A stretch of DNA of 39,998 nucleotides from Acidimicrobiales bacterium (GCA_036399815.1 DASWMK010000262.1:1-39998); one strand, 5' to 3'. Numbered from the stretch's first letter, positions 10,060 through 18,308 are shown. The notes: generated by a model from the sequence alone, not told the origin. Program-made: numbers and translations.

Positions 10060-11646
10060 ATGCACCGTTCCGGCATCGCCGCGGCCCTGGCCGCGCTCGC
10101 GTCCCTGTTCGTCCCCGTGACCGTGGCCGGGTCGGCCGGTGCCGCCCCGCCCCGGTCGTCCGCCGCGGCCGCGCCGGCCGCGGCGGGGGGCGGCGACAGC
10201 GCGGCCGGCGACTTCGACGGGGACGGGTTCGGCGACCTCGCCGTCGCCGCGCCGGGCGAGGACGTGGGCGACGTCATCGACGCCGGCAACGTCACCGTCG
10301 CCTACGGCACGGCGTCGGGGCTCACGGCGGCGGGCGCCGAGGTCGTCCGCCAGGGCCTGTCCGGGGTGCCCGGCGCGCCCGAGCAGGGCGACTGGTTCGG
10401 CGCCGCCGTGTCGGCCGGCGACTTCGACGGCGACGGCTTCGACGACCTCGCCGTCGGGGCCTCCCAGGAGGACAGCGGCACGGTCCGCGACAGCGGCAAC
10501 GTCACCGTCGTCTACGGCACGCCGTCGGGCCTCGTCGGCGGGCGGGCCGAGGTGCTCCGCCACGGGCTCCCTCCCGTCGGGCAGGCCCTGGAGGCCGACG
10601 ACTGGTTCGGCGAGACCACCACGGTGGGGGACGTGGACGGCGACGGCTTCGACGACCTCGTCGTCGCCGCCCCGTTCGAGGACGTCGGCTCGGCGATCGA
10701 CGCCGGCAACGCGTCCGTCGTGTTCGGCAGCGCCACCGGGCTCGGCGGCGGGCGGGCCACGGTCACCGTCCGCCAGGGCCTGAGCGGCCTGCCCGGCGCG
10801 CCCGAGACCTCGGACTGGTTCGGGCTGCGGATGACGGCCGGCGACCTCGACGGCGACGGGTTCGACGACCTCGCCGTCAGCGCCCCGGCCGAGGACGTGG
10901 GCAGCGTGGACGCCGCCGGCAACGTCACGGTCGTGTTCGGGACCGGCGCCGGGCCCGACCTCGCGGCCGGCGAGCCGGTGAACGCGTCCGAGACCGACTG
11001 CGGGTGCCTCCAGGCGGCGGCCGAGTTCGGCGCCACCGTGGCCACCGGCGACGTGAACATCGACGGGTTCGACGACCTCGCCGTCGGCACGCCGTTCTGG
11101 GACGAGGGCGGCGCCGCCGACGCCGGCATGGTCACGCTCCTGTTCGGGACGGGCGAGCGGCTGTTCCCGTCGTCCAGCCGGGTGCAGCCCCAGGTCGGCC
11201 AGGCCGCCGAGACCGGCGACCAGTTCTCCTGGAACCTGGTCGTCGTCGACGTCACCGCCGACGGGGTCGACGACCTGATCGTCGGCGCGGCGCGGGAGGA
11301 CGTGGGCGCGACCGTGGACGCCGGCAACGTCACCGTCATCGAGGGCGCCGGGGCCGAGTTCCCGGGGCCGGCGACCACGTTCCACCAGGGCAGCTTCGGC
11401 GGCGCCCTGGAGCCGACCGACCTGTTCGGCCTGACGATGAGCGACGGCGACTTCGACGGCGACGGCCGCCCCGACCTGGTGATCGCCGCGCCCGGCGAGG
11501 ACGTGGGCAGCGCCGACGACGCCGGCAACGTCACCGTCGTCTACGGCACCGCCACCGGCCTGCCCGGCCGGCCCGTGCCCTACAACCAGGGCTCCTTCGT
11601 CGGCGTCGCCGAGCTGGGCGACACCTTCGGGCTGAACCTGTCCTAG
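10060..11646 (+). CDS. Secreted FG-GAP (integrin-alpha-like) seven-bladed beta-propeller protein
   Basis: A 528-residue exported protein. A signal peptide (about residues 1-29, ending near GSAGAAPP) and an Ala-rich spacer lead into seven repeats of about 65-75 residues, starting near residues 50, 120, 190, 260, 330, 397 and 463. Each repeat has a GD(F/V/L)DGDGFDDL calcium-loop motif followed by a (A/S)GNVTVVYGT strand. Repeats 5 and 6 have degenerate loops (NIDG, TADG) and probably bind calcium poorly. The C-terminal DTFGLNLS resembles the strand before each calcium loop, so it probably closes the ring with blade 1. Cys314 and Cys316 sit in an insertion between blades 4 and 5. No catalytic domain is visible; a surface adhesion or ligand-binding role is a guess. 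The ATG at 10060 is chosen over the GTG at 10033 because the ribosome site and signal peptide fit it. Confidence 0.85.
   Translation: MHRSGIAAALAALASLFVPVTVAGSAGAAPPRSSAAAAPAAAGGGDSAAGDFDGDGFGDLAVAAPGEDVGDVIDAGNVTVAYGTASGLTAAGAEVVRQGLSGVPGAPEQGDWFGAAVSAGDFDGDGFDDLAVGASQEDSGTVRDSGNVTVVYGTPSGLVGGRAEVLRHGLPPVGQALEADDWFGETTTVGDVDGDGFDDLVVAAPFEDVGSAIDAGNASVVFGSATGLGGGRATVTVRQGLSGLPGAPETSDWFGLRMTAGDLDGDGFDDLAVSAPAEDVGSVDAAGNVTVVFGTGAGPDLAAGEPVNASETDCGCLQAAAEFGATVATGDVNIDGFDDLAVGTPFWDEGGAADAGMVTLLFGTGERLFPSSSRVQPQVGQAAETGDQFSWNLVVVDVTADGVDDLIVGAAREDVGATVDAGNVTVIEGAGAEFPGPATTFHQGSFGGALEPTDLFGLTMSDGDFDGDGRPDLVIAAPGEDVGSADDAGNVTVVYGTATGLPGRPVPYNQGSFVGVAELGDTFGLNLS
10207..11559 (+). repeat. Seven FG-GAP coding repeats
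   Basis: The DNA repeats with a period of about 200-225 bp. Near-identical segments encode GDFDGDGFDDL and AGNVTVVYGT, recurring at roughly 10207, 10417, 10627, 10837, 11047, 11248 and 11446. They encode propeller blades. The similarity at DNA level suggests duplication within the gene and makes it prone to recombination or misassembly. Confidence 0.8.
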
Positions 11647-11658
11647 CCCCGGCGGCGG

Positions 11659-14439
11659 TCAGCCGGCGACCCGCAGCACGAGCACGGCGAGGTCGTCGGT
11701 CGGCTCGCCGGGGAAGGCGTCGAGGGCGGCGCGCTCCAGGCCCGCCGCCAGCTCGGCCGCCCCGGCGCGCCTCGCTGCGAGCGACGACAGCACGGCGTCG
11801 ACGCCCTCGTCGCCGAAGAACCGGGAGCCGGCGCGGCGCTCGATCACGCCGTCGGTGTGGAGCACGACGGCGTCGCCCGGGCCGAGCGCCACCTCCACGT
11901 CGGCCACCTCCACGGACGGGAACAGCCCGGCGAGGTCGCCGGCCACCGGCACCCGCTCCACCGCGCCCCCGGCCCGGACGACGACGGGCGGCGGGTGGCC
12001 GGCCACGGCGGCGATGAGCCGGGCGCCGTCGGCCGTGGGCTCGACGGTGGCGAGGGCGACCGAGCAGAACCGGCGCTCGACGGCGGCCGACTCGGCCCGG
12101 TCGGTGCCCGGGTCGACCTCGGGCGCGGCCCGGACGAGCACGTCGTTCAGCCGCCGGAGCACGGCCGACGGCGACGGCTCGCCGAGGGCCACCGCCCGGA
12201 TCGTGTGACGGGCGGCGCCGGTCACGCTGGCCGCCTCGACCCCCTTGCCGCACACGTCGCCGATGGCGAGCACCACCCGGTCGCCGGCCTCGAAGGCGTC
12301 GTAGAAGTCGCCGCCGACGTCCACGCCCTCGCCGGCGGCCCGGTAGCGGGCGGCCAGGTCGAGCCGCTCCGGCGCCGGGAGGCGGGCCGGCAGCAGGCTG
12401 GCCTGGAGGGCCCTGGCCACGTGGAGCTGGGACCCGTACAGGCGGGCGTTCACGACGGCGGCGCCGGCCCTGGCCCCGAGGTCCTGGGCCAGCGCGAAGT
12501 CCTCGTCGGTCACCACCCGACCCCGCCCGTTGGCCACGCCGAGGGCGCCGACGACGGTGCCGCCCCCGGTGAGCGGCACGGCCATGCCCGACCCGAACCC
12601 CAGGTCCCGCAGGTGGGCCAGGTGCTCCTCGTCCCTCGCCGCCGTGCTGAGCAGCTCCTCGGGGACGACCTGGAACAGCGCCGGCCGGCCGTCGACCAGC
12701 ACCGTGCCGATGCCGGCCTCGCCGAGGCGGACGGGCCAGCGCCGGTGGAGCTCCTCGGCCGCGGCCTTGCGGTCCTCGTCCACGTGGGCGGCGGCCACGA
12801 ACCGGGGCTCGCCGTCCTCCAGCAGGTGGACCGAGCACCAGTCGCCCAGGCGGGGGACGGCCAGGGCGACGAGGGCGCGCAGGGTGTCCTCGAGGGCGAG
12901 CGAGGCGTTCAGCAGGTCGCTGGCCTCGGCCAGGAACGCGAACCGGGCGCCGGCGGCGACGACCGTGTCGTGGAGGCGGGCCCGGTCGAGCGCCTGCGCG
13001 GTCAGCCCGGCCAGCGCGTTCAGGAAGTCGCGGTCCTCGGCGCCGAACTCGCGGGAGTGGGCGTAGCCGACGGCGATGGCCCCGAGCACCCGGCCGGGCT
13101 GGACGGTGAGCGGCACGATGGCGAACGCGCCGTTGTCGACCACCGGCGTGTCCCGGAACACCGGGTAGCGGGCGTCGCGCTCCTCGGCCGAACGGAGGTA
13201 GACGGCCTGGCCGGTGCGGATGGCGTCGCTCGCCGGCAGGTCGGCCGACACCGGGAACGTGTGCCAGCGCTCCCGCACGTCGGTCGAGTAGCCGGCGGCG
13301 GCGACGATGGCGACCGTCTCGCCGTCGGGCTGGAGCAGGCACAGCGAGGCGCTCCTCGCGCCGGTCTCGGCCACGCCCCGGCCGAGGACGACGTCGGCCA
13401 CCTCGGTGGTGCCGAGGGCCCGGGTCAGCCCGGCGGCCACGGCCTGGAGGCTGGCCAGGCGGGCCGCCGCCCGCTCGGCCGCCTCCCTGGCCGTGCGCTC
13501 GGTGAGCAGCAGCTCGCGGGCCGGCACGCCGGCGGCGTCGCCGTCGCCCGGCACCACCGGGAACGGGCACGGCGTGGGTGGCGCCCCGCCGACCTGGCGC
13601 TCGACCTCGGCGGCCAGCCACCGGCGGTAGGCCGACAGCTCCTCGGTCGGCGGCGGGGTCAGCAGCTCGCCGTCGCGCGACAGCTGGGCCAGCTGCTCGA
13701 GCACGGCGGTGAGCCGCCAGAAGGCGGGGACGCCGTCCTCGCCGACGGACATCGTCACGTCGGCCAGCCGCTGCCCGGCCCTGGCCGCCTCCGCGACGGC
13801 CGCCCTCGCCGTCCACCGGCTGGGCGCCAGCAGCGCGGTGGCCTCGTCGAGCGCCTCGAGCAGCGCCACGGGCGCGGGCGCCGAGCCGGGCGACGAGCGG
13901 ACCAGCTGGAGCTCGCGCACCACGTCGTCGAGGTGGGCGTCGGTGGCGACGGCGAGGCGGACGGGCACGGCGACGAGGCGCACCGGGCGGCCGCCGTCCC
14001 GCTCGGCCCGCTCCTGCGGCCCGCTCAGGTGGGGCGGGGGCGCGGCGCCGGTGCCGATCTCGGCCCACACGGTCTTGCCGACCGTCGCCGTGTCCACCCC
14101 CCAGGCGTCGGCCACCGAGGCGACGAGGCGCAGGCCCCGCCCGGTCATCGCCTCGTCCCGCGGCGGCACCGGCACGACGGGCACGTCGCTCTCGTCGTGG
14201 ACCTCGACCCGCACGCCCGTGCCCCGCCGGCGCACGGCCACGGTGACGGGGGTCCTCGCGTGGAGCAGGGCGTTGGCCACGAGCTCGGAGGCGCACAGGG
14301 CGGCGTCGGCGGCGAGCCGGGCGGCGCCGAAGGCCGTCACCGTGGCCGCGACGAACGAGCGGGCCTTGCCGACGCCGTCGAGGTCGGCGCCGAGGCGCAG
14401 GGTGGCGGTCCCGCCGCCGTCGTCCGCCATCCGGCCCAT
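11659..14439 (-). CDS. Multidomain anti-sigma kinase-like / GAF / SpoIIE (PP2C) phosphatase
   Basis: A 926-residue cytoplasmic signalling protein. Residues about 15-130 form an RsbW-like GHKL ATPase with N-box ASELVANALLHA, G1 VEVHDES and G2 MTGRGLRLV. A linker with a helical segment follows. Then come two GAF sensor domains (about 345-500 and 510-680) and a C-terminal SpoIIE/PP2C phosphatase (about 690-926). The phosphatase metal Asp motifs are visible in GGDFYDAF, IGDVCGKG, HTDGVIE and TDDLAVLVL. Such proteins typically act in partner-switching, dephosphorylating anti-sigma-factor antagonists, and this one carries a kinase-like domain as well. No antagonist or sigma gene is adjacent. It starts 15 nt after a small TfoX-like gene on the same strand, and converges on the FG-GAP gene with only 12 bp between stops. 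An in-frame ATG three codons later (14430) is an alternative start. Confidence 0.88.
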   Translation of the reverse strand: MGRMADDGGGTATLRLGADLDGVGKARSFVAATVTAFGAARLAADAALCASELVANALLHARTPVTVAVRRRGTGVRVEVHDESDVPVVPVPPRDEAMTGRGLRLVASVADAWGVDTATVGKTVWAEIGTGAAPPPHLSGPQERAERDGGRPVRLVAVPVRLAVATDAHLDDVVRELQLVRSSPGSAPAPVALLEALDEATALLAPSRWTARAAVAEAARAGQRLADVTMSVGEDGVPAFWRLTAVLEQLAQLSRDGELLTPPPTEELSAYRRWLAAEVERQVGGAPPTPCPFPVVPGDGDAAGVPARELLLTERTAREAAERAAARLASLQAVAAGLTRALGTTEVADVVLGRGVAETGARSASLCLLQPDGETVAIVAAAGYSTDVRERWHTFPVSADLPASDAIRTGQAVYLRSAEERDARYPVFRDTPVVDNGAFAIVPLTVQPGRVLGAIAVGYAHSREFGAEDRDFLNALAGLTAQALDRARLHDTVVAAGARFAFLAEASDLLNASLALEDTLRALVALAVPRLGDWCSVHLLEDGEPRFVAAAHVDEDRKAAAEELHRRWPVRLGEAGIGTVLVDGRPALFQVVPEELLSTAARDEEHLAHLRDLGFGSGMAVPLTGGGTVVGALGVANGRGRVVTDEDFALAQDLGARAGAAVVNARLYGSQLHVARALQASLLPARLPAPERLDLAARYRAAGEGVDVGGDFYDAFEAGDRVVLAIGDVCGKGVEAASVTGAARHTIRAVALGEPSPSAVLRRLNDVLVRAAPEVDPGTDRAESAAVERRFCSVALATVEPTADGARLIAAVAGHPPPVVVRAGGAVERVPVAGDLAGLFPSVEVADVEVALGPGDAVVLHTDGVIERRAGSRFFGDEGVDAVLSSLAARRAGAAELAAGLERAALDAFPGEPTDDLAVLVLRVAG

Positions 14440-14454
14440 GGCCCCCGGGAGCGC

Positions 14455-14778
14455 CTAGAGGTAGGCGTCCACGGCCCGCCGGGCGAGGTCGGCCCAGGCG
14501 TCGGCGTGCTCGTGGGGGACGAGCACCCAGTCGGCGACCGCCCGGCCGCTCGACCGGGGGTCCCAGGCGTCCGCCCCGTCCAGGCCCATGGCCTCGTCCC
14601 TCGCGCCGTCGTCGGTCAGCTTGAACGCCATCCCGCCGGCCTTCTCGTCGAGGGCGGCGACGGCGCGGCCGTCGGCGGTCAGCGCCGGGACCCCGAAGAC
14701 CTCGCCGATCCGCACGTTGGCGGCGACGGCCATGAGGTCCTCGGCGACCCGTTCGAAGTCGAAGGCAGGCGTGCTCAC
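14455..14778 (-). CDS. TfoX N-terminal-like small protein
   Basis: A 107-residue protein beginning STPAFDFERVAEDLMAVAANVRIGEVFGVPAL, with a later KLTDDGARDEAMGL stretch. The layout resembles the TfoX/Sxy N-terminal or MmcQ-like fold, found as stand-alone small proteins in many actinobacteria. Its role is unknown. It starts with GTG at 14778, 8 nt after a TAGCAT box, so its mRNA may be leaderless. It lies 15 nt upstream of the SpoIIE-type phosphatase gene and is probably cotranscribed with it. Family call is moderate; no catalytic residues can be assigned. Confidence 0.6.
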   Translation of the reverse strand: MSTPAFDFERVAEDLMAVAANVRIGEVFGVPALTADGRAVAALDEKAGGMAFKLTDDGARDEAMGLDGADAWDPRSSGRAVADWVLVPHEHADAWADLARRAVDAYL

Positions 14779-14785
14779 GAGGGGT

Positions 14786-14792
14786 GATGCTA
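14786..14792. promoter_or_regulatory. Shared -10 region of a divergent, probably leaderless pair
   Basis: On the minus strand TAGCAT (14792-14787) lies 8 nt before the GTG at 14778. On the plus strand GATGCT (14786-14791) lies 7 nt before the GTG at 14799. The two -10 boxes occupy the same bases, so the two transcripts would compete for one promoter region. Confidence 0.45.
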
Positions 14793-14798
14793 GGGGGC

Positions 14799-15569
14799 GT
14801 GCCGGCCACGACCGACCGCTACGGCCCCGACCCCGCCCACACCGCTGACCTGCTCGTCCCCGCCGGCCCGGGGCCGCACCCGGTCGTCGTCCTCGTGCAC
14901 GGCGGGTTCTGGCGGGCCCGGTACGGGCGGGACCTGATGGCGCCGCTGGCCGCCGACCTCGAGGCCGCCGGGTGGGCGTCGTGGAACGTCGAGTACCGCC
15001 GGCTCGGCCAGGCGGGCGGCGGGTGGCCGGGGACGTTCGCCGACGTGGCCGCGGCGGTCGACCACCTGGCCGGCCTCGCCGGCCCCCACGCCCTCGACCT
15101 GGCCAGGGTGGTCACGGTCGGCCACTCGGCCGGCGGCCACCTGGCGCTGTGGCTGGCCTGCCGGCCCGGCCTGCCGGCGGGCGCGCCCGGCGCCGGGCCC
15201 GCCGTCCGGGTGGCGGCCGCCGTGTCCCAGGCGGGGGTGGTCGACCTGGTGGCCGGGTGCGACCTGAGCGCGGGCGCCGCCGTCGACCTCCTCGGCGGCC
15301 GGCCCGACGAGGTGCCCGACCGCTACGCCCTCGCCTCGCCGTGCGCCCGGGTGCCGCTCGGCGTCCGCCAGCTGCTCGTGCACGGCCTCGACGACGACAC
15401 CGTCCCCGTCGACCTGAGCCGCCGCCACGCCGCCGCCGCCCGCGCCGCCGGCGACGACGTCGAGCTGGTCGAGCTGCCCGCCGTCGGCCACATGGACGTG
15501 ATCGACCCGGCCAACCCGGCGTGGGCCGCCGTCCGCGCCCGCCTCGCCGCGCTCGCCCCGCCCACCTGA
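14799..15569 (+). CDS. Alpha/beta hydrolase (BD-FAE / kynurenine-formamidase-like)
   Basis: A 256-residue cytoplasmic serine hydrolase. HGGFW (residues 34-38) forms the oxyanion-hole motif, the nucleophile is Ser110 in GHSAGGH, an acid lies in HGLDDDTVP (Asp198-200), and the base is His231 in VGHMDV. This matches small esterases and arylformamidases of the BD-FAE/carboxylesterase group, but the substrate cannot be read from the sequence. Start codons are ambiguous: GTG 14784, ATG 14787 and GTG 14799 are in frame. GTG 14799 is preferred because it sits 7 nt after a GATGCT -10 box, the same spacing as other leaderless genes here, and no good ribosome site serves the others. Confidence 0.8.
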   Translation: MPATTDRYGPDPAHTADLLVPAGPGPHPVVVLVHGGFWRARYGRDLMAPLAADLEAAGWASWNVEYRRLGQAGGGWPGTFADVAAAVDHLAGLAGPHALDLARVVTVGHSAGGHLALWLACRPGLPAGAPGAGPAVRVAAAVSQAGVVDLVAGCDLSAGAAVDLLGGRPDEVPDRYALASPCARVPLGVRQLLVHGLDDDTVPVDLSRRHAAAARAAGDDVELVELPAVGHMDVIDPANPAWAAVRARLAALAPPT

Positions 15570-15611
15570 CGGCGCCGCCGCCGCGGCCATCCGCGCCGGA
15601 AGGTGGCGTCG

Positions 15612-15617
15612 TACGCT
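15612..15617 (+). promoter_or_regulatory. -10 box TACGCT of a leaderless gene
   Basis: TACGCT lies 7 nt before the ATG at 15625 with no Shine-Dalgarno between, so transcription probably starts at or next to the ATG. Confidence 0.55.
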
Positions 15618-15624
15618 GGGCGTG

Positions 15625-16782
15625 ATGCCCGAACGCCCCGACCCCTCGGTCGCCGCGGTCCTCGCCGCGCTGGCGGCGGGAGCGGCCGCCATCCACCTCG
15701 CCATGGTGCCGATGCACGCCCAGGAGTGGCTGCTGCTCGGCATCGCCTTCGCCGTGGTCGGCTGGGCCCAGGCGGCCCTGGCCGTCGCCGTCGTCGTCGC
15801 CCCCCGCCGCTGGCTGCTGCCCGCCGGCATCGCCCTCTCGGTGGCGGCCGTCGGGGCCTGGGCCGTCAGCCGCACGACCGGCTTCCCGTTCGGGCCGGAG
15901 GCCGGCGTGCCGGAGGAGGCGTCGACCATCGACCTGCTCTGCGTCGGCCTCGAGGTGCTGTTCGCCGCCGGTGCCGCCTACGCCATGCGCGCCCGCCCGG
16001 TGCCCGGCCGCCGCCCGCTGGCCGCCGGCGTCGCCACGGTCGCCGTCCTCGCCGTCGCCGGCTTCACCACGGCGGCGCTGGCGACGCCCAGCGGGGCCCA
16101 CGAGCACGGCGAGGCCCACGAGCACGCGGTGGCGGCCACCGGCGAGGCGGACCACGCGGACGACGGGCACGATCACGCCCCCGAGCTCGCCGTGGCCGCG
16201 GGCGAGTCGGCGGCCGCCGCGGAGATCGCCGCCGACGAGACCAGCGCCGGCCACGAGCACGGCCACGGCGTCGTCCCCAACGTGCCGGTCGACGCGGCCA
16301 CCAGGGCGGCGCTGGCGTCCGAGCTGGTCGAGGCGCGGGCCGTGGCCCTCAGCTACCCGACGGTCGCCGACGCCGAGGCCGCCGGCTACACGATGGTGAC
16401 GCCCTACGTGCCGCTCATCGGCGCCCACTACATCAAGTGGTCGGCCATGGACGGCACCTTCGACGTGGCCGAACCGGAGATGCTGCTCTACGACGGCACC
16501 GACCCGGCGTCGGCCATGGTCGGCCTCAGCTACTACCAGTTCAGCCCGACCGAGCCGGCCGGGTTCGCCGGCCCCAACGACCACTGGCACCAGCACATCG
16601 GGCTGTGCCTGAACGCCCAGCTGGTCGTGGTGGGCGGCTCGTCGACCTCGGCCGAGGAGTGCGCGGCGAGGGGCGGCCGGAAGATCGAGGCCGCCGACGG
16701 CTGGATGGTGCACGCCTGGGTGGTGCCCGGCTGGGAGAGCCAGGAGGGCGTGTTCAGCCCCGAGAACCCCGACCTGCGCTAG
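15625..16782 (+). CDS. Membrane protein with His-rich linker and His-containing C-terminal domain, function unknown
   Basis: A 385-residue protein. About five membrane segments lie at residues 9-28, 35-58, 62-81, 102-121 and 130-153. A linker rich in His, Asp and Glu follows (His at 159, 161, 165, 167, 177, 182, 184, 210, 212, 214), then a soluble domain of about 165 residues. That domain carries GAHYIKWSAMDGTF, MLLYDG, MVGLSYY, GPNDHWHQHIGLCL and MVHAWVVPGW. The clustered His residues suggest metal binding, perhaps Zn, Ni or Cu, on the outer side of the membrane. I do not recognise the C-terminal domain as a named family. The gene is probably monocistronic, with its stop directly abutting that of the convergent glyoxalase-II-like gene. 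It could be a metal sensor, chaperone or enzyme. Confidence 0.75.
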   Translation: MPERPDPSVAAVLAALAAGAAAIHLAMVPMHAQEWLLLGIAFAVVGWAQAALAVAVVVAPRRWLLPAGIALSVAAVGAWAVSRTTGFPFGPEAGVPEEASTIDLLCVGLEVLFAAGAAYAMRARPVPGRRPLAAGVATVAVLAVAGFTTAALATPSGAHEHGEAHEHAVAATGEADHADDGHDHAPELAVAAGESAAAAEIAADETSAGHEHGHGVVPNVPVDAATRAALASELVEARAVALSYPTVADAEAAGYTMVTPYVPLIGAHYIKWSAMDGTFDVAEPEMLLYDGTDPASAMVGLSYYQFSPTEPAGFAGPNDHWHQHIGLCLNAQLVVVGGSSTSAEECAARGGRKIEAADGWMVHAWVVPGWESQEGVFSPENPDLR

Positions 16783-17493
16783 TCAGCTGAACAGGGCCAG
16801 CCACTGCTCGAGGCTGGCCGGGCGCAGCACCATGTTCGTCCGCCGGGTCGCGCCCATCGGGGCGGACGGCTGCGGCGAGTACTGGTGCCCCGGGTAGAGG
16901 ACGGTGTCGTCCGGCACCCGGGCGAGGCGGGTGGTGAGGCTCTCGTAGAGCTGGGCCGGGTCGCCGCCGGGCAGGTCCGTGCGACCGCACCCCTGGAGGA
17001 ACAGGGTGTCGCCGGCCAGCAGCTTGCCGTCCACCAGGAAGCACTGGCTGCCCGGCGTGTGCCCCGGCGTGTGGAGGAGCGTGATCGGCACCCGGCCGAC
17101 GGTGACGACGTCGCCGCTCGTGTGGGCCACGAGGTCGGCGTCGCCGAGGCCGGTCACCCGCCGCACCCAGGGCGCTTCGTCGGCCTGCACGTGCACCGGC
17201 ACCTGGCACCGCTCGAGCAGCTCGGCCGCGCCCTCGACGGGGTGGCCCATCAGGTTCCCGCCGGCGTGGTCCGGGTGGTAGTGGGTGACGAGGGCGCCGA
17301 CCACCCGCAGGCCGTCCGCCTCGACCAGGTCGACGAGCTCGCCGACGGCGTACGCGGGGTCCACGAGCACGGCCTCGCCGGTCGAGCGGTCGCCGACGGC
17401 GTAGACGAAGTTGACCATCGCGCCGGCCACCTGGTCGGACCGGGCGAAGTCCCGGCCGGCCAGCAGCTGGCGGAAGTACGGCTCGTCACTCAC
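16783..17493 (-). CDS. Glyoxalase-II-like metallo-beta-lactamase-fold hydrolase
   Basis: A 236-residue MBL-fold enzyme. The metal ligands are complete: HYHPDH (His71, His73, Asp75, His76), His145 in HTPGHTPGS, Asp162 in AGDTLF and His203 in YPGHQY. The GCGRTDLPGGDPAQLYESL segment resembles hydroxyacylglutathione hydrolase and persulfide-dioxygenase relatives. It probably cleaves a thioester or oxidises a low-molecular-weight thiol adduct in the cytosol; actinobacteria would use mycothiol rather than glutathione, which is inference. The GTG at 17493 lies 7 nt after a TACGAT box, favouring a leaderless start there; an ATG at 17502 in the same frame is the alternative. It follows the PaaX-like gene closely and may also be read from that operon. 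Confidence 0.82.
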   Translation of the reverse strand: MSDEPYFRQLLAGRDFARSDQVAGAMVNFVYAVGDRSTGEAVLVDPAYAVGELVDLVEADGLRVVGALVTHYHPDHAGGNLMGHPVEGAAELLERCQVPVHVQADEAPWVRRVTGLGDADLVAHTSGDVVTVGRVPITLLHTPGHTPGSQCFLVDGKLLAGDTLFLQGCGRTDLPGGDPAQLYESLTTRLARVPDDTVLYPGHQYSPQPSAPMGATRRTNMVLRPASLEQWLALFS

Positions 17494-17500
17494 GGCGGCC

Positions 17501-17506
17501 ATCGTA
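17501..17506 (-). promoter_or_regulatory. -10 box TACGAT inside the regulator-hydrolase gap
   Basis: On the minus strand TACGAT ends 7 nt before the GTG at 17493 and overlaps an alternative ATG start. It would give the hydrolase its own leaderless transcript in addition to read-through from upstream. Confidence 0.4.
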
Positions 17507-17510
17507 GGGG

Positions 17511-18290
17511 TCAGGGCTGGCCGCGGAACCAGTCCCGCCAGGCGGCCGCGAACGCCGCGTCGTAGCGGTCGTAGGCCCGCCGCAGCTCGTCGCCCGGCCA
17601 GCCGGCGGGGAGGAGGTCGGCGGGCAGGAGCGGGTCGGCCTGGAGGTGGCGGAGGACGGCGGCCGACAGCACGAACCCGGGCGCGAGCGCGGCGGTGCCG
17701 CCCCGCTCGAGGTCGCCGACCCGGGCCGCCATCCGCCCGAGCAGCGCCGTCGCCCCGCCGGCCCAGCCGTCGAGGTCCCAGAGCGCCGCCGCCAGCGCGG
17801 CCGGGTCGTCGTCGGGCTCGGCCCGGAACCAGGCGCACTGGCGGTCGGCGACGGCCCTCGCGCCGGGCAGGCGGGCCGGGTCGAGGTTGTCGGGCCGCAG
17901 CCACACGCCCTCACGGCGCTCGGCCAGCCGGAGCCCGGCCATGGCCGCCCGGAGGTCGGCCCGATCGGCGGCGGGGCGGCGGTCGGCGGTGACCACGGCC
18001 AGGCGCCAGGTGCCGTCCCACGGCCCGGTGGCGCCGGTGCGGCTCTCGGCCTGGCGGGCCTGGCGGGCGAGCAGGCGGCCGGTCAGCCGGTAGCGCCCGC
18101 CGTCGGCCTCGAGCTCGCCGGCCGCCACCATGCGGGACAGGGCCACGCGGGTGGTGCCCTCGGCGATGCCGAACAGCTCGCCCGAGCGCACCAGCACCCG
18201 GCCCGCCAGCTCGGGCGGCCGGACCCCGAGCAGGGTGCTGGCGATGACGTTGCGGGCGGTCAGCGGCCGCTCGCCGAGCGGGGCGGCCAC
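17511..18290 (-). CDS. PaaX-family transcriptional regulator
   Basis: A 259-residue regulator. The N-terminal winged helix (about residues 10-75) contains TARNVIASTLLG, a GIAEGTTRVALSRMVAAGEL recognition region and a wing DGGRYRLTGRLLARQ. The middle and C-terminal parts (GPWDGTWRLAVV, EGVWLRPDNL, WFRAEPDDD) match the PaaX/DUF-type effector and dimer domains. PaaX proteins usually repress phenylacetate genes, but none are nearby, so its targets may be its neighbours. It starts with GTG at 18290, 18 nt after the ABM-domain gene on the same strand. Confidence 0.83.
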   Translation of the reverse strand: MAAPLGERPLTARNVIASTLLGVRPPELAGRVLVRSGELFGIAEGTTRVALSRMVAAGELEADGGRYRLTGRLLARQARQAESRTGATGPWDGTWRLAVVTADRRPAADRADLRAAMAGLRLAERREGVWLRPDNLDPARLPGARAVADRQCAWFRAEPDDDPAALAAALWDLDGWAGGATALLGRMAARVGDLERGGTAALAPGFVLSAAVLRHLQADPLLPADLLPAGWPGDELRRAYDRYDAAFAAAWRDWFRGQP

Positions 18291-18308
18291 CTCAGGCCGC
18301 CCGGCCGG

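Noticed and set aside
11857-14787. Very long plus-strand open frame opposite the SpoIIE-type gene
   Set aside because: It has no recognisable domain and has Arg/Gly/His-rich composition. The minus strand encodes clear ATPase, GAF and SpoIIE motifs, so this is a GC-driven shadow.
11531-14809. 1092-residue minus-strand open frame spanning the same region
   Set aside because: It is in the wrong frame for the SpoIIE-type protein, low-complexity Arg/Gly/Ala-rich, and also runs over the TfoX-like gene.
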